From: Halieaceae bacterium
GTDB taxonomy: Bacteria > Pseudomonadota > Gammaproteobacteria > Pseudomonadales > Halieaceae
Direction: 5' to 3'
Assembly: GCA_002691565.1 (NCBI GenBank)
Contig: NZIH01000069.1
Span: 31,744-45,800 of the forward strand
DNA length: 14,057 nt
A program made the position numbers and the translations under genes. The notes under the pieces are model-generated. The model was not told where the DNA came from. It worked only from the letters and a program-made list of their open reading frames with translations, and made no database searches. How positions within the stretch are numbered: position 1 is the first letter of the stretch; each line of letters opens with the position of its first letter. This document shows, in pieces, positions 1 through 6,924 of the stretch.

Positions 1-1491
1 CATCAGCTCAACACGCGATTTCTGGGAAAACGAACCGGTTTCTGGGATGTTTCGGGAACCTATTTACGAGACGACGACCTCGACGCATCGGACAGTGACA
101 ACAACCGCTGGCTGGTTAACGTACAACAATCGAGTGACCCCTCCGCTAGGCTACGTACGTCTATAGACTTCACGAAGGTGAGCGACAATGAATACCTGAG
201 AGATCTCGAGAACAACACACTCAGCGCTCAGCGACAAACTGCGCTACTGCAAAGGGCTAGAGTGGACTGGCTCGCAGACAGCTGGCTTTTTGGTTTGGAA
301 GCTCAGCAGTTTCAGAGTATCGCGGAGGACCTAACCGACAACTACCGGCGATTACCTCAAATCAGCGCTGTTTGGCGTGGCGATGCGAAGATAGGTCCGC
401 TTGAGCCACTCTTGAAATTACAGGCGGCTAATTTTGACACCGACGTCGAGAAGGTGAAGGGCCAGCGGGTCTACCAGGAGGTGGGTGTCACTTTACCCCT
501 CACCCGAGATTATGGGTTCTTAAATTCCAGCCTGATGCACCGAAGCATTCAATACCGTCTGAAAGCGCCTGATAACAACCAGACTCGGAGCGAATCAGTG
601 TCGTCCTGGCTTGGTCGTATTGAAGGTGGGTTGGAGTTTGAGCGAAGTACAGACATCTTCGGCCTTCCCTTCACACAAACATTGGAGCCCCGTTTTCAAT
701 ACCTTTATGCCAGTTACGATGACCATGCAGGCATTCCTGATTTCGACAGTGCTGAACTGACCTTTAGCTACCGACAGCTCTTCCGGAATACGCGTTTCTC
801 CGGATACGACCGATTGGCAGACGCTAATCAGCTTTCAGTTGGATTGACCTCGAGACTCATTGACACAGCGACGGGTAAAGAGCGTGTCTCGGCCAGTTTT
901 GGTCAGGTCATCAACTTCAGGGATCAGCGTGTACGCTTAAAAGAGAGCGACGCGGCACTCACCGACGAAGGATCAGCCCTGGCGTTCGCACTGAATGTTA
1001 GAACCAGTGAACGCTGGAGCGTTCACAGTAATCTCCTCTTCGATAGCTATGAGGAAAAGCTCGATGCGGCGAATATCCGTGTCGGCTTCAGGCCTAATAA
1101 AGATGCCATTATCAACCTTGGCTACACGCTGCGCGAACCGCCCGCTTCGTTTGCAGCCAGACCCGTTACCGAGCAGATCAACACCTCAGCCTATATGCCT
1201 ATCAACGATAACTGGAGCGCCTTCGGAGCAGTACGGTACTCGCTTGAGATTGGAAGCAGCGTGGAAGATATGATCGGTGTCGAGTACGATGGCTGCTGCT
1301 GGCGCGTGCGGTTAATTTATATGAGTTACCTCGACGCGCTACGGGACGTCGATGTGTTCATACCCGAGCCGGAACTTACACGCGATCGGGCGTTCCAATT
1401 TCAATTCGTTTTAAAGGGATTAGGCGGCTTCGGAAATCGGGTTGATAATCTCATGCAGGATATGATCAGAGGATTCAATGCTAAACGCTAA
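1..1491 (+). CDS. lptD: LPS-assembly outer-membrane protein LptD (3' part, 5' end outside window)
   Basis: The reading frame is open from base 1 with no stop; the first 59 codons align with the family, so the GTG at 178 is internal and this is a partial gene with 496 residues visible. LptD is the beta-barrel that, with LptE, inserts lipopolysaccharide into the outer leaflet of the outer membrane. What is seen is the barrel portion: alternating polar/hydrophobic strands, a TKVSDNEYL block near residues 58-66, a TLEPRFQYLY block, a YDRLADANQ block and the adjacent Cys pair in GCCW (codons at 1294-1299). That pair matches the C-terminal cysteines that form the long-range disulfides needed for LptD maturation; their N-terminal partners lie outside the window. 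The missing N-terminal part should carry the signal peptide and the jellyroll domain. The gene overlaps surA by 14 bp, as expected for this operon, and SurA is itself needed to fold LptD. Confidence 0.95.
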   Translation, partial: HQLNTRFLGKRTGFWDVSGTYLRDDDLDASDSDNNRWLVNVQQSSDPSARLRTSIDFTKVSDNEYLRDLENNTLSAQRQTALLQRARVDWLADSWLFGLEAQQFQSIAEDLTDNYRRLPQISAVWRGDAKIGPLEPLLKLQAANFDTDVEKVKGQRVYQEVGVTLPLTRDYGFLNSSLMHRSIQYRLKAPDNNQTRSESVSSWLGRIEGGLEFERSTDIFGLPFTQTLEPRFQYLYASYDDHAGIPDFDSAELTFSYRQLFRNTRFSGYDRLADANQLSVGLTSRLIDTATGKERVSASFGQVINFRDQRVRLKESDAALTDEGSALAFALNVRTSERWSVHSNLLFDSYEEKLDAANIRVGFRPNKDAIINLGYTLREPPASFAARPVTEQINTSAYMPINDNWSAFGAVRYSLEIGSSVEDMIGVEYDGCCWRVRLIYMSYLDALRDVDVFIPEPELTRDRAFQFQFVLKGLGGFGNRVDNLMQDMIRGFNAKR

Positions 1492-2752
1492 GCTCAAATG
1501 GTGGCTTTTTGCCGCTCTCGCATCGTCATTACCGGCAGTTGCATCGGCGCAGGTCGTCCAGCTCGATAGTGTCATTGCTATCGTCGACGAAGACATTATT
1601 CTTGCAAGCGAGGTGCGTGAGCGAGTCGAACAGGTCAAGGCCACGGCCACCCAGCGCAACATGACCCTTCCAGACGATGAAACTGTCGTGCAGGAAACAC
1701 TGGACCGGCTCATCCTGGAGAGCATCCAGTTGCAATTAGCCGATCGATACGGCGTTCGCGTGCCTGATGCACAGCTCGATCAATCTATGGCGCGGATCGC
1801 CGCCCAGAACGGCCTCACGCTAGAACAGTTCAGAGATGCCTTGATTCAAAATGGCCAAAATTACGTCGAGATGCGAGAAGGCCTCCGAGATGAGCTCGCG
1901 ATTCAGCGCGTGCAGCAAGGCAGTGTCATGCGAGATATCAACATCACGGAAAAAGAAATCGACAATTTCATGGCGACGGAGGAAGGCGTAGCACTGACCG
2001 AGCCCGAATACCGGGTGGTACAAGCATTGCTGCCCATACCCAGATCCGATAGTTCAGAGCAGCGAACTGCAAAAGAAGACTACGTTGATGGTGTGCTCGC
2101 CAACATTCTGGCCGGGGCTGATTTCTCGGAGGCTGTGAGTGTTCAAGAGCCCTACACATTTCAAGGTGGTGACTTGGGCTGGCGAAAACTGAGCGACATA
2201 CCGAGCATGTTCGCTGATATTCTGCCCAGCTTGAAGGCTGGTGACACTGGAAAAGTTCAGTCCAACTCAGGGCTTCACCTCGTCCACTTGGCCGAGGCCC
2301 GTGGGCTTGAGCGCCTGGTCGAGCAGACCAACGTGCGGCATATCCTAGTCACCCCCAATGAGGTGCTGGATGATGGTGCCGCTCGAACATTTATCCTTGG
2401 ACTAAAAGAGCGCGTGAATGGCGGAGAAGACTTTGCAGATCTCGCTAAAGAGCATTCAGACGACATTGGTTCGGCCCAAGAAGGTGGCGAGCTCGGATGG
2501 ACTAATCCGGGTCAGATGGTTCCTGAGTTTGAGGCCGCGATGGCAAGCGCCGAAATCGGTGTGGTGACAGAGCCCGTACGCAGCGAATTCGGGTGGCATA
2601 TTCTTGAGGTGACAGGACGTCGTACCGAGGATTTCGCTGAGCAAGTAAGGCGCAACCAAATAGCAAACTACCTTCGTGAAGCGAAATATGAGGAAGAGCT
2701 AGAAAACTGGCTCAGAGAAATTCGCGACGAGGCGTTTGTCGACATCAAGTAG
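1478..2752 (+). CDS. surA: Periplasmic peptidyl-prolyl isomerase / OMP chaperone SurA
   Basis: A 424-residue protein, close to the 428 of E. coli SurA. It carries unfolded outer-membrane proteins, LptD among them, across the periplasm to the BAM complex. Residues 1-24 form a Sec signal peptide (Lys-containing start, hydrophobic core, ASA cleavage site before Gln25). The N-terminal chaperone domain (VIAIVDEDIILASEV and following) is followed by two parvulin domains, at about 176-275 (ends with a GDLGWR...LHLVHL pattern) and about 284-381 (NVRHILV...GELGW...FGWHILEV), then a C-terminal helix. The ATG start lies inside the 3' end of lptD and has the ribosome-binding sequence AGAGGA at 1468-1473, four bases upstream, which suggests translational coupling. 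pdxA follows within 11 bp. Nothing in the protein looks degenerate. Confidence 0.95.
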   Translation: MLNAKLKWWLFAALASSLPAVASAQVVQLDSVIAIVDEDIILASEVRERVEQVKATATQRNMTLPDDETVVQETLDRLILESIQLQLADRYGVRVPDAQLDQSMARIAAQNGLTLEQFRDALIQNGQNYVEMREGLRDELAIQRVQQGSVMRDINITEKEIDNFMATEEGVALTEPEYRVVQALLPIPRSDSSEQRTAKEDYVDGVLANILAGADFSEAVSVQEPYTFQGGDLGWRKLSDIPSMFADILPSLKAGDTGKVQSNSGLHLVHLAEARGLERLVEQTNVRHILVTPNEVLDDGAARTFILGLKERVNGGEDFADLAKEHSDDIGSAQEGGELGWTNPGQMVPEFEAAMASAEIGVVTEPVRSEFGWHILEVTGRRTEDFAEQVRRNQIANYLREAKYEEELENWLREIRDEAFVDIK

Positions 2753-2763
2753 ATGTGTCTGCG

Positions 2764-3768
2764 ATGACGGAACTTGCCCGTCTTGTCATAACTGCCGGAG
2801 AACCGGCCGGCATTGGGCCCGATGTTGTCCTCGGTGCCCTGCAGTCGTCCTATCATGCACGCATTGCTGTGGTCGGCGATCTTCACATGTTGGAGCAACG
2901 TGCCTCAACGTTGGGGATGGATCTCAACTTCACCCGTCTGCCATCCGAGTCAGTGCCGCCGCCGCATGCGCCAAGCACCGTGAGCGTCTATCACACCCCC
3001 TGTACCAGCCCAGTGCAGCCTGGGGTGCTCGATGTGTCTAACGCCGAATACGTCGTGCAAACCTTGCGCACGTCTATTCAAGCACTCAAGAGCAAGCGCT
3101 TCGATGCCGTAGTCACCGCCCCCGTTCAAAAGTCGGTGATCAACGACAGTGGCATGAGCTTTACCGGCCATACCGAATTCTTCAGTCAGCAGTTTGGCTG
3201 TGAGGATGTCGTCATGCTTCTGGTCAATGATGGATTACGTGTTGCCCTCGCAACGACACACCTCCCATTGCGGGACGTGCCTGATGCCATTACGCAGGAA
3301 TCTCTCCTTCGCAAGCTCGATATCATCAATAACGGCCTGCTGCAGCTCTATGGTATTGATCGGCCTCGGATCGCGATGTTGGGTCTCAACCCTCACGCTG
3401 GAGAAAACGGGCACCTAGGACGTGAAGAAATTGACGTCATCGCGCCCGCGCGCGACGAAGCTGTGCGTCGAGGTATCGATGTGACGGCCCCTATTCCCGC
3501 AGATACGGCCTTCACGTCTAAAGAGGTCCTTGAGGCCGATGTGGTGCTTGCTATGTTTCATGATCAAGGGCTGCCCGTCCTCAAAGCACGGGGGTTTGGT
3601 TCCTCGGTCAACATCACGCTGGGGCTGCCAACCATTAGAACCTCCGTCGACCACGGGACGGCCCTGGATCTCGCGGCCACCGGTCAGGCGTCATACGACA
3701 GCATGCAGGCGGCGATAAACGAGGCTCTCATCTGCTCTCGAAATTTGCGCTCACGAACCCAGAGATAG
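2764..3768 (+). CDS. pdxA: 4-hydroxythreonine-4-phosphate dehydrogenase PdxA
   Basis: Catalyses NAD-dependent oxidation of 4-phosphohydroxy-threonine in the DXP-dependent pyridoxal-phosphate pathway; cytoplasmic homodimer. Visible family blocks, in order: ITAGEPAGIGPD near the N-terminus, TAPVQKSVIND, FTGHTEFF, ATTHLPL, LNPHAGE, MFHDQGLPVLK and TSVDHGTALDLA. The histidines in GHTE, NPHAGE and FHDQG correspond to the divalent-metal ligands. I place the start at the ATG at 2764 (334 residues) because it puts the N-terminus where E. coli PdxA begins relative to the GEPAGIG motif; a GTG at 2755 is in frame and would add three residues. Neither has a clear Shine-Dalgarno, so expression probably depends on translation from surA, whose stop is 11 bp upstream. 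The last 18 bp overlap the tail of the convergent patatin gene, an unusual junction, because rsmA normally follows here. Confidence 0.94.
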   Translation: MTELARLVITAGEPAGIGPDVVLGALQSSYHARIAVVGDLHMLEQRASTLGMDLNFTRLPSESVPPPHAPSTVSVYHTPCTSPVQPGVLDVSNAEYVVQTLRTSIQALKSKRFDAVVTAPVQKSVINDSGMSFTGHTEFFSQQFGCEDVVMLLVNDGLRVALATTHLPLRDVPDAITQESLLRKLDIINNGLLQLYGIDRPRIAMLGLNPHAGENGHLGREEIDVIAPARDEAVRRGIDVTAPIPADTAFTSKEVLEADVVLAMFHDQGLPVLKARGFGSSVNITLGLPTIRTSVDHGTALDLAATGQASYDSMQAAINEALICSRNLRSRTQR

Positions 3769-4680
3769 AATGCGCCCAAGGGTGGCCTCATTCTCGCTGA
3801 TCAATCGATCCGCAATCCGCTTCAAATTCTCGATGTTGCTCTCAGAGGCGTCATCCATGTCGTCATTTGCTTCATCGAGTGTCACCTGCAGCCGCACATA
3901 TCGATCACCTAAAAACATACGCATTTGATGATTGGCGGCCTTAGTTGCTCCATCGAACATACAGTCGAGTAACGGCATTACCCAACCGGCTTGACCCCAA
4001 TCTTTCGCGCTTTCGTAGGGAATAGGTCTGACGAGCTCCCCCGTACCTAAAGACACCACCATCAAAGGCTCATTAGGGTAAAGCTTCAAGGCCTCCGCAT
4101 AGGCCGACACAACCGGCGAGTTTACAAACACACCCCCATCAATGAGCGCACGCTGATTACCCTGAAGATCAATAAGTGCAGGTTCGAAATACGTGGGTGC
4201 TGCACTCGTAGCACGAGCCGCATCGCGGCACCTCACGGCTTCATGGTCCGGATGCCAGCTCTTCAGAAATAAGGTCCGCCTCTCCTCGATGTCGTAGGTG
4301 GTCACCATGGTGGAACCCAGCGTTTCGCCGAGTCGCGTATTGGAAAAATATTTTCTTAGAGACGCCTCAAGTGGTTTTGCCGAATAAAGCTCATCGAGCA
4401 CACCACCAGCGGAACGGATGTTTCTCCAAATAGTCCGCTCAAATATTTTATCGCCGCTATTTTCAAAAAAGTCAGCAAGATCGTGCGCCGAATACCTTGG
4501 GGCTCCAGAGTCATCTGCCTGCGCCAGCCCGAGCGCAATAATACCGCCCGACGACGTGCCCACGCAGAGATCAAAAAGTTCCGAGATCGGCTTGCCGGAT
4601 TCGCGTTCCAGATAATCAAGGACCAGCGAAGGAATAATCCCGCGAATACCACCGCCATCAATAGAAAGAACTTTCCGCAT
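3751..4680 (-). CDS. Patatin-like phospholipase (cytoplasmic acyl hydrolase)
   Basis: A 309-residue protein with the complete patatin active-site set: the oxyanion loop DGGGIRG at residues 8-14, the nucleophile elbow GTSSG at 41-45 (Ser43 as nucleophile) and the catalytic Asp in DGG at 181-183, plus the conserved block ATSAAPTYFEP at 157-167. Patatins use a Ser-Asp dyad to cleave acyl groups from phospholipids or other acyl lipids. There is no signal peptide or membrane segment, so it should act from the cytoplasm. The start is fixed by the DGGGIRG motif eight residues in and by an in-frame stop just upstream; no Shine-Dalgarno is visible before the ATG. It points against the surrounding operon, ends inside pdxA and is divergent from an H-NS gene, so it reads as an acquired gene. 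Closely related domains serve as membrane-degrading effectors in CBASS and as secreted toxins, but no cyclase, sensor or secretion signal is present here, so substrate and role are unknown. Confidence 0.9.
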   Translation of the reverse strand: MRKVLSIDGGGIRGIIPSLVLDYLERESGKPISELFDLCVGTSSGGIIALGLAQADDSGAPRYSAHDLADFFENSGDKIFERTIWRNIRSAGGVLDELYSAKPLEASLRKYFSNTRLGETLGSTMVTTYDIEERRTLFLKSWHPDHEAVRCRDAARATSAAPTYFEPALIDLQGNQRALIDGGVFVNSPVVSAYAEALKLYPNEPLMVVSLGTGELVRPIPYESAKDWGQAGWVMPLLDCMFDGATKAANHQMRMFLGDRYVRLQVTLDEANDDMDDASESNIENLKRIADRLISENEATLGRILSLGS

Positions 4681-4698
4681 ATTTAATTATTTAATTTA

Positions 4699-4727
4699 TT
4701 CACATTAGGCAAAGTGTGTTCTATATT
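4699..4727 (+). promoter_or_regulatory. Predicted sigma-70 promoter of the H-NS gene
   Basis: A TTCACA -35 box (4699-4704, five of six to consensus) and a TATATT -10 box (4722-4727, five of six) are separated by exactly 17 bp. Transcription would start near 4734, giving a leader of about 65 nt. It sits in the AT-rich divergent region between the patatin gene and the H-NS gene. Because AT-rich DNA produces promoter-like hexamers by chance, the optimal spacing is the main support. Confidence 0.55.
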
Positions 4728-4737
4728 TTTAAATATA
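4722..4737. repeat. Short inverted repeat over the -10 box
   Basis: TATATTT (4722-4728), a two-base TT centre, then AAATATA (4731-4737) form a perfect 7-bp inverted repeat. It covers the predicted -10 box and the likely start of the H-NS transcript. It could be an operator or simply a by-product of base composition; all fourteen paired bases are A or T. Confidence 0.35.
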
Positions 4738-4752
4738 AGTTTATTTTAAATC

Positions 4753-4762
4753 TCGATAAGAT
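4753..4762 (+). promoter_or_regulatory. Possible H-NS nucleation site in the H-NS gene leader
   Basis: TCGATAAGAT matches eight of ten positions of the published high-affinity H-NS motif TCGATAAATT, including the first seven. It lies about 20 bp past the predicted transcription start of the H-NS gene, inside DNA of about 21% G+C. Autorepression is known for E. coli hns, so a site here is plausible. The binding itself is inference. Confidence 0.3.
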
Positions 4763-4785
4763 TACACTACGACAAAAACGACAAA

Positions 4786-4790
4786 TAAGG
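4786..4790 (+). promoter_or_regulatory. Ribosome-binding site that sets the H-NS start
   Basis: TAAGG lies nine bases before the ATG at 4800. The frame stays open back to 4716, but the added residues are a Phe/Lys/Ile-rich translation of AT-rich non-coding DNA, and a start there would fall at or upstream of the predicted -10 box. This makes 4800 the real start. Confidence 0.6.
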
Positions 4791-4799
4791 TTTAGTTTT

Positions 4800-5216
4800 A
4801 TGAACGAAGGTATTGTTCTCAAATCCATCGCCAAATCAAAAGCTGCCGCTAACCGTGCGGTAAAATCACTCGACATTCAACAGCTTGAGCGTGCCCTCGC
4901 TAACTTAACTGCTGCTGCGGAAACCATAAAAGAGCGTGAATCATTACGTGCACAGCGTAAAAAAGAAGTGGCGGTAAGGAAACTAAAATCGATGATGGAC
5001 GATCTGGGAATATCCGCTGCGGATATTACTGGGGCATCGAAGCCAAAAGGCAACGGTAAGCGTGCCACTGGCCCCAAAAAGGGCAATAAGGTTGCACCCA
5101 AGTATAAAATCACCGTGGACGGCGTGACCCACCAATGGACGGGTCGCGGTCGCACGCCTGTGGTCTTCAAGTCGCACGTTGAAAACGGCGGTTCACTCGA
5201 CGACTGTCTCATCTAA
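4800..5216 (+). CDS. H-NS-family nucleoid-associated DNA-binding protein
   Basis: A 138-residue protein with H-NS architecture. The N-terminal half is a helical, charged oligomerisation region (about residues 20-68, rich in Leu, Glu, Lys and Ala). A flexible Gly/Lys linker follows (about 78-100, KPKGNGKRATGPKKGNK). The C-terminal DNA-binding domain (about 101-138) has YKITVDGVTHQWTGRGRTP and ends in SLDDCLI. The RGR in TGRGRTP corresponds to the QGR loop that H-NS inserts into the minor groove of AT-rich DNA. Such proteins bridge and silence AT-rich, often foreign, genes. It is divergent from the patatin gene across an AT-rich gap that would be a natural target, and its stop is only 13 bp before rsmA, so the two are probably co-transcribed. 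Whether this is the cell's main H-NS or an accessory, element-borne copy cannot be told from the window. Confidence 0.88.
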   Translation: MNEGIVLKSIAKSKAAANRAVKSLDIQQLERALANLTAAAETIKERESLRAQRKKEVAVRKLKSMMDDLGISAADITGASKPKGNGKRATGPKKGNKVAPKYKITVDGVTHQWTGRGRTPVVFKSHVENGGSLDDCLI

Positions 5217-5229
5217 GAACTAGATTCCA

Positions 5230-6054
5230 GTGCCAAAGACACCAAAACGTGGCGGCGCATCGCGGCCTAAAACGCATGCGCCCAGGAAACGGTTTGGTCA
5301 AAATTTTCTAAACGATCAGGGCGTTATCGCTGCCATCGCCCGCACCATTAACCCGCATCCGGAAGACAATGTCGTTGAAATCGGTCCCGGTCAGGGCGCT
5401 CTGACCGATGCACTTTTTGAAAGCGGCTGTGCCATCAAAGCCATTGAAATAGATCGCGATTTACAATCTCAATTGCGAGTCATGTTTTTTAATCGCGACT
5501 TCACACTTTTCAATTATGATGCCCTCAAATTTGATTTCAATGAATTGTCGAATGCCGACCACGATTTAAGAATTGTCGGCAATCTTCCTTATAATATTTC
5601 GACCCCACTGATATTTAAGCTTTTAACACATCTCCCCATAATTCGTGATATGCACTTCATGTTACAGAAGGAAGTTGTCGATAGATTAGCGGCGTCTCCG
5701 GGCAATAAACACTGGGGTCGATTGAGCGTTATGACTCAAGTCGATTGTGATGTGGAGCATTTATTCGATGTGCCGCCAGAGGCCTTTTATCCTCAGCCCA
5801 AAGTCCAGTCGGCGATCGTCCGACTGATGCCCAGGTCCAGCGCTCACCGTCCTGAATGTTCTCGCGAGCAACTCGGAAAACTTGTTCAATTAGCGTTTGC
5901 GCAACGACGAAAAACACTGAGGAACAATCTTCGAAGTATCATCGACGATACCACCATGCAGCGACTGGGTATTGATCCCGCCTGCCGTGCAGAGACACTA
6001 ACGCTAGATCAGCTCATGGACTTGAGCCTCGAGCTCTCCGAAGCGGCTATCTGA
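5230..6054 (+). CDS. rsmA: 16S rRNA dimethyladenosine transferase RsmA (KsgA)
   Basis: A 274-residue S-adenosylmethionine-dependent enzyme that dimethylates two adjacent adenines in the 3'-terminal hairpin of 16S rRNA (A1518/A1519 in E. coli), late in 30S assembly. Motifs seen: KRFGQNFLND at 20-29, the SAM-binding VEIGPGQGALT at 49-59, IEID at 72-75, the catalytic NLPYNIS at 118-124, MLQKEVVDRL, FYPQPKVQSAIV and QRRKTLRNNL. The start is a GTG; no in-frame ATG lies nearby and the N-terminal length fits the family. The Shine-Dalgarno is weak, consistent with coupling to the H-NS gene 13 bp upstream. The 5' half of the gene is AT-rich (64 G/C in 180 bases at 5461-5640) compared with its neighbours, although the protein looks fully functional. 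In most relatives pdxA precedes and apaG follows; neither is adjacent here. Confidence 0.95.
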   Translation: MPKTPKRGGASRPKTHAPRKRFGQNFLNDQGVIAAIARTINPHPEDNVVEIGPGQGALTDALFESGCAIKAIEIDRDLQSQLRVMFFNRDFTLFNYDALKFDFNELSNADHDLRIVGNLPYNISTPLIFKLLTHLPIIRDMHFMLQKEVVDRLAASPGNKHWGRLSVMTQVDCDVEHLFDVPPEAFYPQPKVQSAIVRLMPRSSAHRPECSREQLGKLVQLAFAQRRKTLRNNLRSIIDDTTMQRLGIDPACRAETLTLDQLMDLSLELSEAAI

Positions 6055-6111
6055 TTCCACGTCGCCAAGTTACACTCAGGGCAATCCAGAAGTGAACCAA
6101 CAGGATTCGAC

Positions 6112-6924
6112 ATGGCGACCTACGTGGTGGGCGATATTCAGGGGTGTTTCGACCAATTCCAGTGTCTGCTGGAAATGGTCAGGTTTAATCCTGATAAGGA
6201 TGTGATCTGGAGTGTTGGCGACTTGATAAACCGCGGGCCCAGTAATCTGGCAACGCTGCGGTGGTTTCATGAGCGACGTGATAATGCCGTGGTTGTTCTC
6301 GGCAATCACGACCTGCACCTGATGGCTGTTTCAGCAGGCGCACGAAAAATGAGCAAATCCGACAGCTTTGATGACATTCTCGATGCGCCCGACCGAGAGA
6401 CACTCATTGGATGGCTTCATCATCAGCCCCTCATACACCACGAGCATGGCGCAACCTTGGTACATGCTGGCATCCCTCCCATGTGGTCCATTCGTGAAGC
6501 GGTTGAGCGTGCAGCCGAAGTGGAATCTGTCCTGCGAGGACCGGACTGTATTCGATTTTTTTATGCCATGTATGGCAATGACCCCATCATTTGGAGCGAA
6601 GAGCTCACAGGCATGACCCGGCTTCGAGTGATTACCAATTACCTCACCCGCATGCGCTACTGCACCAAGAAAGGAAAACTAGACCTTGTCAGTAAGGGGC
6701 CCACGCCCACAGCCAACATCCTAAAAGGCAAGAAAGTCGCGCCCTGGTTTAGCCACCAGAGTAGACGCACAAAAGACGATGTCGTACTTTTTGGTCACTG
6801 GGCATCTCTTGACGGAGTAACGGATTCACCCAATGTGATTGCACTGGATACCGGCTGTGTTTGGGGAAACAAAATGACACTCATGGCACTCGAATCCAGA
6901 ACCTTTTACCGGTGCGATTGCTGA
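6112..6924 (+). CDS. apaH: Symmetrical bis(5'-nucleosyl)-tetraphosphatase ApaH
   Basis: A 270-residue member of the calcineurin-like metallophosphatase family that splits Ap4A into two ADP, limiting alarmone and Np4-capped RNA levels. The metal-binding motifs are in order: GDIQGC at 7-12, GDLINRG at 36-42, GNHDLHL at 64-70 and HAGIPP at 118-123; FGHWASL and ALDTGCVWG follow near the end. Gln replaces the His of the classical GDxHG signature; as I recall, Gln is common in ApaH of other proteobacteria, so I do not take it as loss of activity. AGGA at 6102-6105 is a good Shine-Dalgarno six bases before the ATG. The stop overlaps the cca start (TGATG). The 57-bp gap from rsmA has no room for apaG. 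Confidence 0.94.
   Translation: MATYVVGDIQGCFDQFQCLLEMVRFNPDKDVIWSVGDLINRGPSNLATLRWFHERRDNAVVVLGNHDLHLMAVSAGARKMSKSDSFDDILDAPDRETLIGWLHHQPLIHHEHGATLVHAGIPPMWSIREAVERAAEVESVLRGPDCIRFFYAMYGNDPIIWSEELTGMTRLRVITNYLTRMRYCTKKGKLDLVSKGPTPTANILKGKKVAPWFSHQSRRTKDDVVLFGHWASLDGVTDSPNVIALDTGCVWGNKMTLMALESRTFYRCDC

Noticed and set aside
178..180. GTG at 178 as the lptD start
   Set aside because: The frame is open back to base 1 and the upstream residues align with the LptD barrel; the gene starts outside the window.
4716..4799. An N-terminal extension of the H-NS protein starting at 4716
   Set aside because: The extension is a Phe/Ile/Lys-rich translation of AT-rich intergenic DNA, starts at or upstream of the predicted -10 box, and a good ribosome-binding site precedes the ATG at 4800.
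3751..5216. A CBASS-type anti-phage system, based on the patatin-like phospholipase
   Set aside because: CBASS needs a cGAS/DncV-like nucleotidyltransferase next to the effector. The neighbours are pdxA and an H-NS gene, and no cyclase or ubiquitin-like accessory gene is present. The lipase alone does not make the system.
6130..6147. Loss of the ApaH metal-binding His (GDIQGC instead of GDxHGC)
   Set aside because: Gln at this place is, as I recall, frequent in ApaH proteins, and all other metal motifs are intact, so it does not indicate an inactive enzyme.
6861..6923. cca starting at 6861 inside apaH
   Set aside because: The added residues have no family counterpart, and the ATG at 6924 gives the classical TGATG overlap with the apaH stop.
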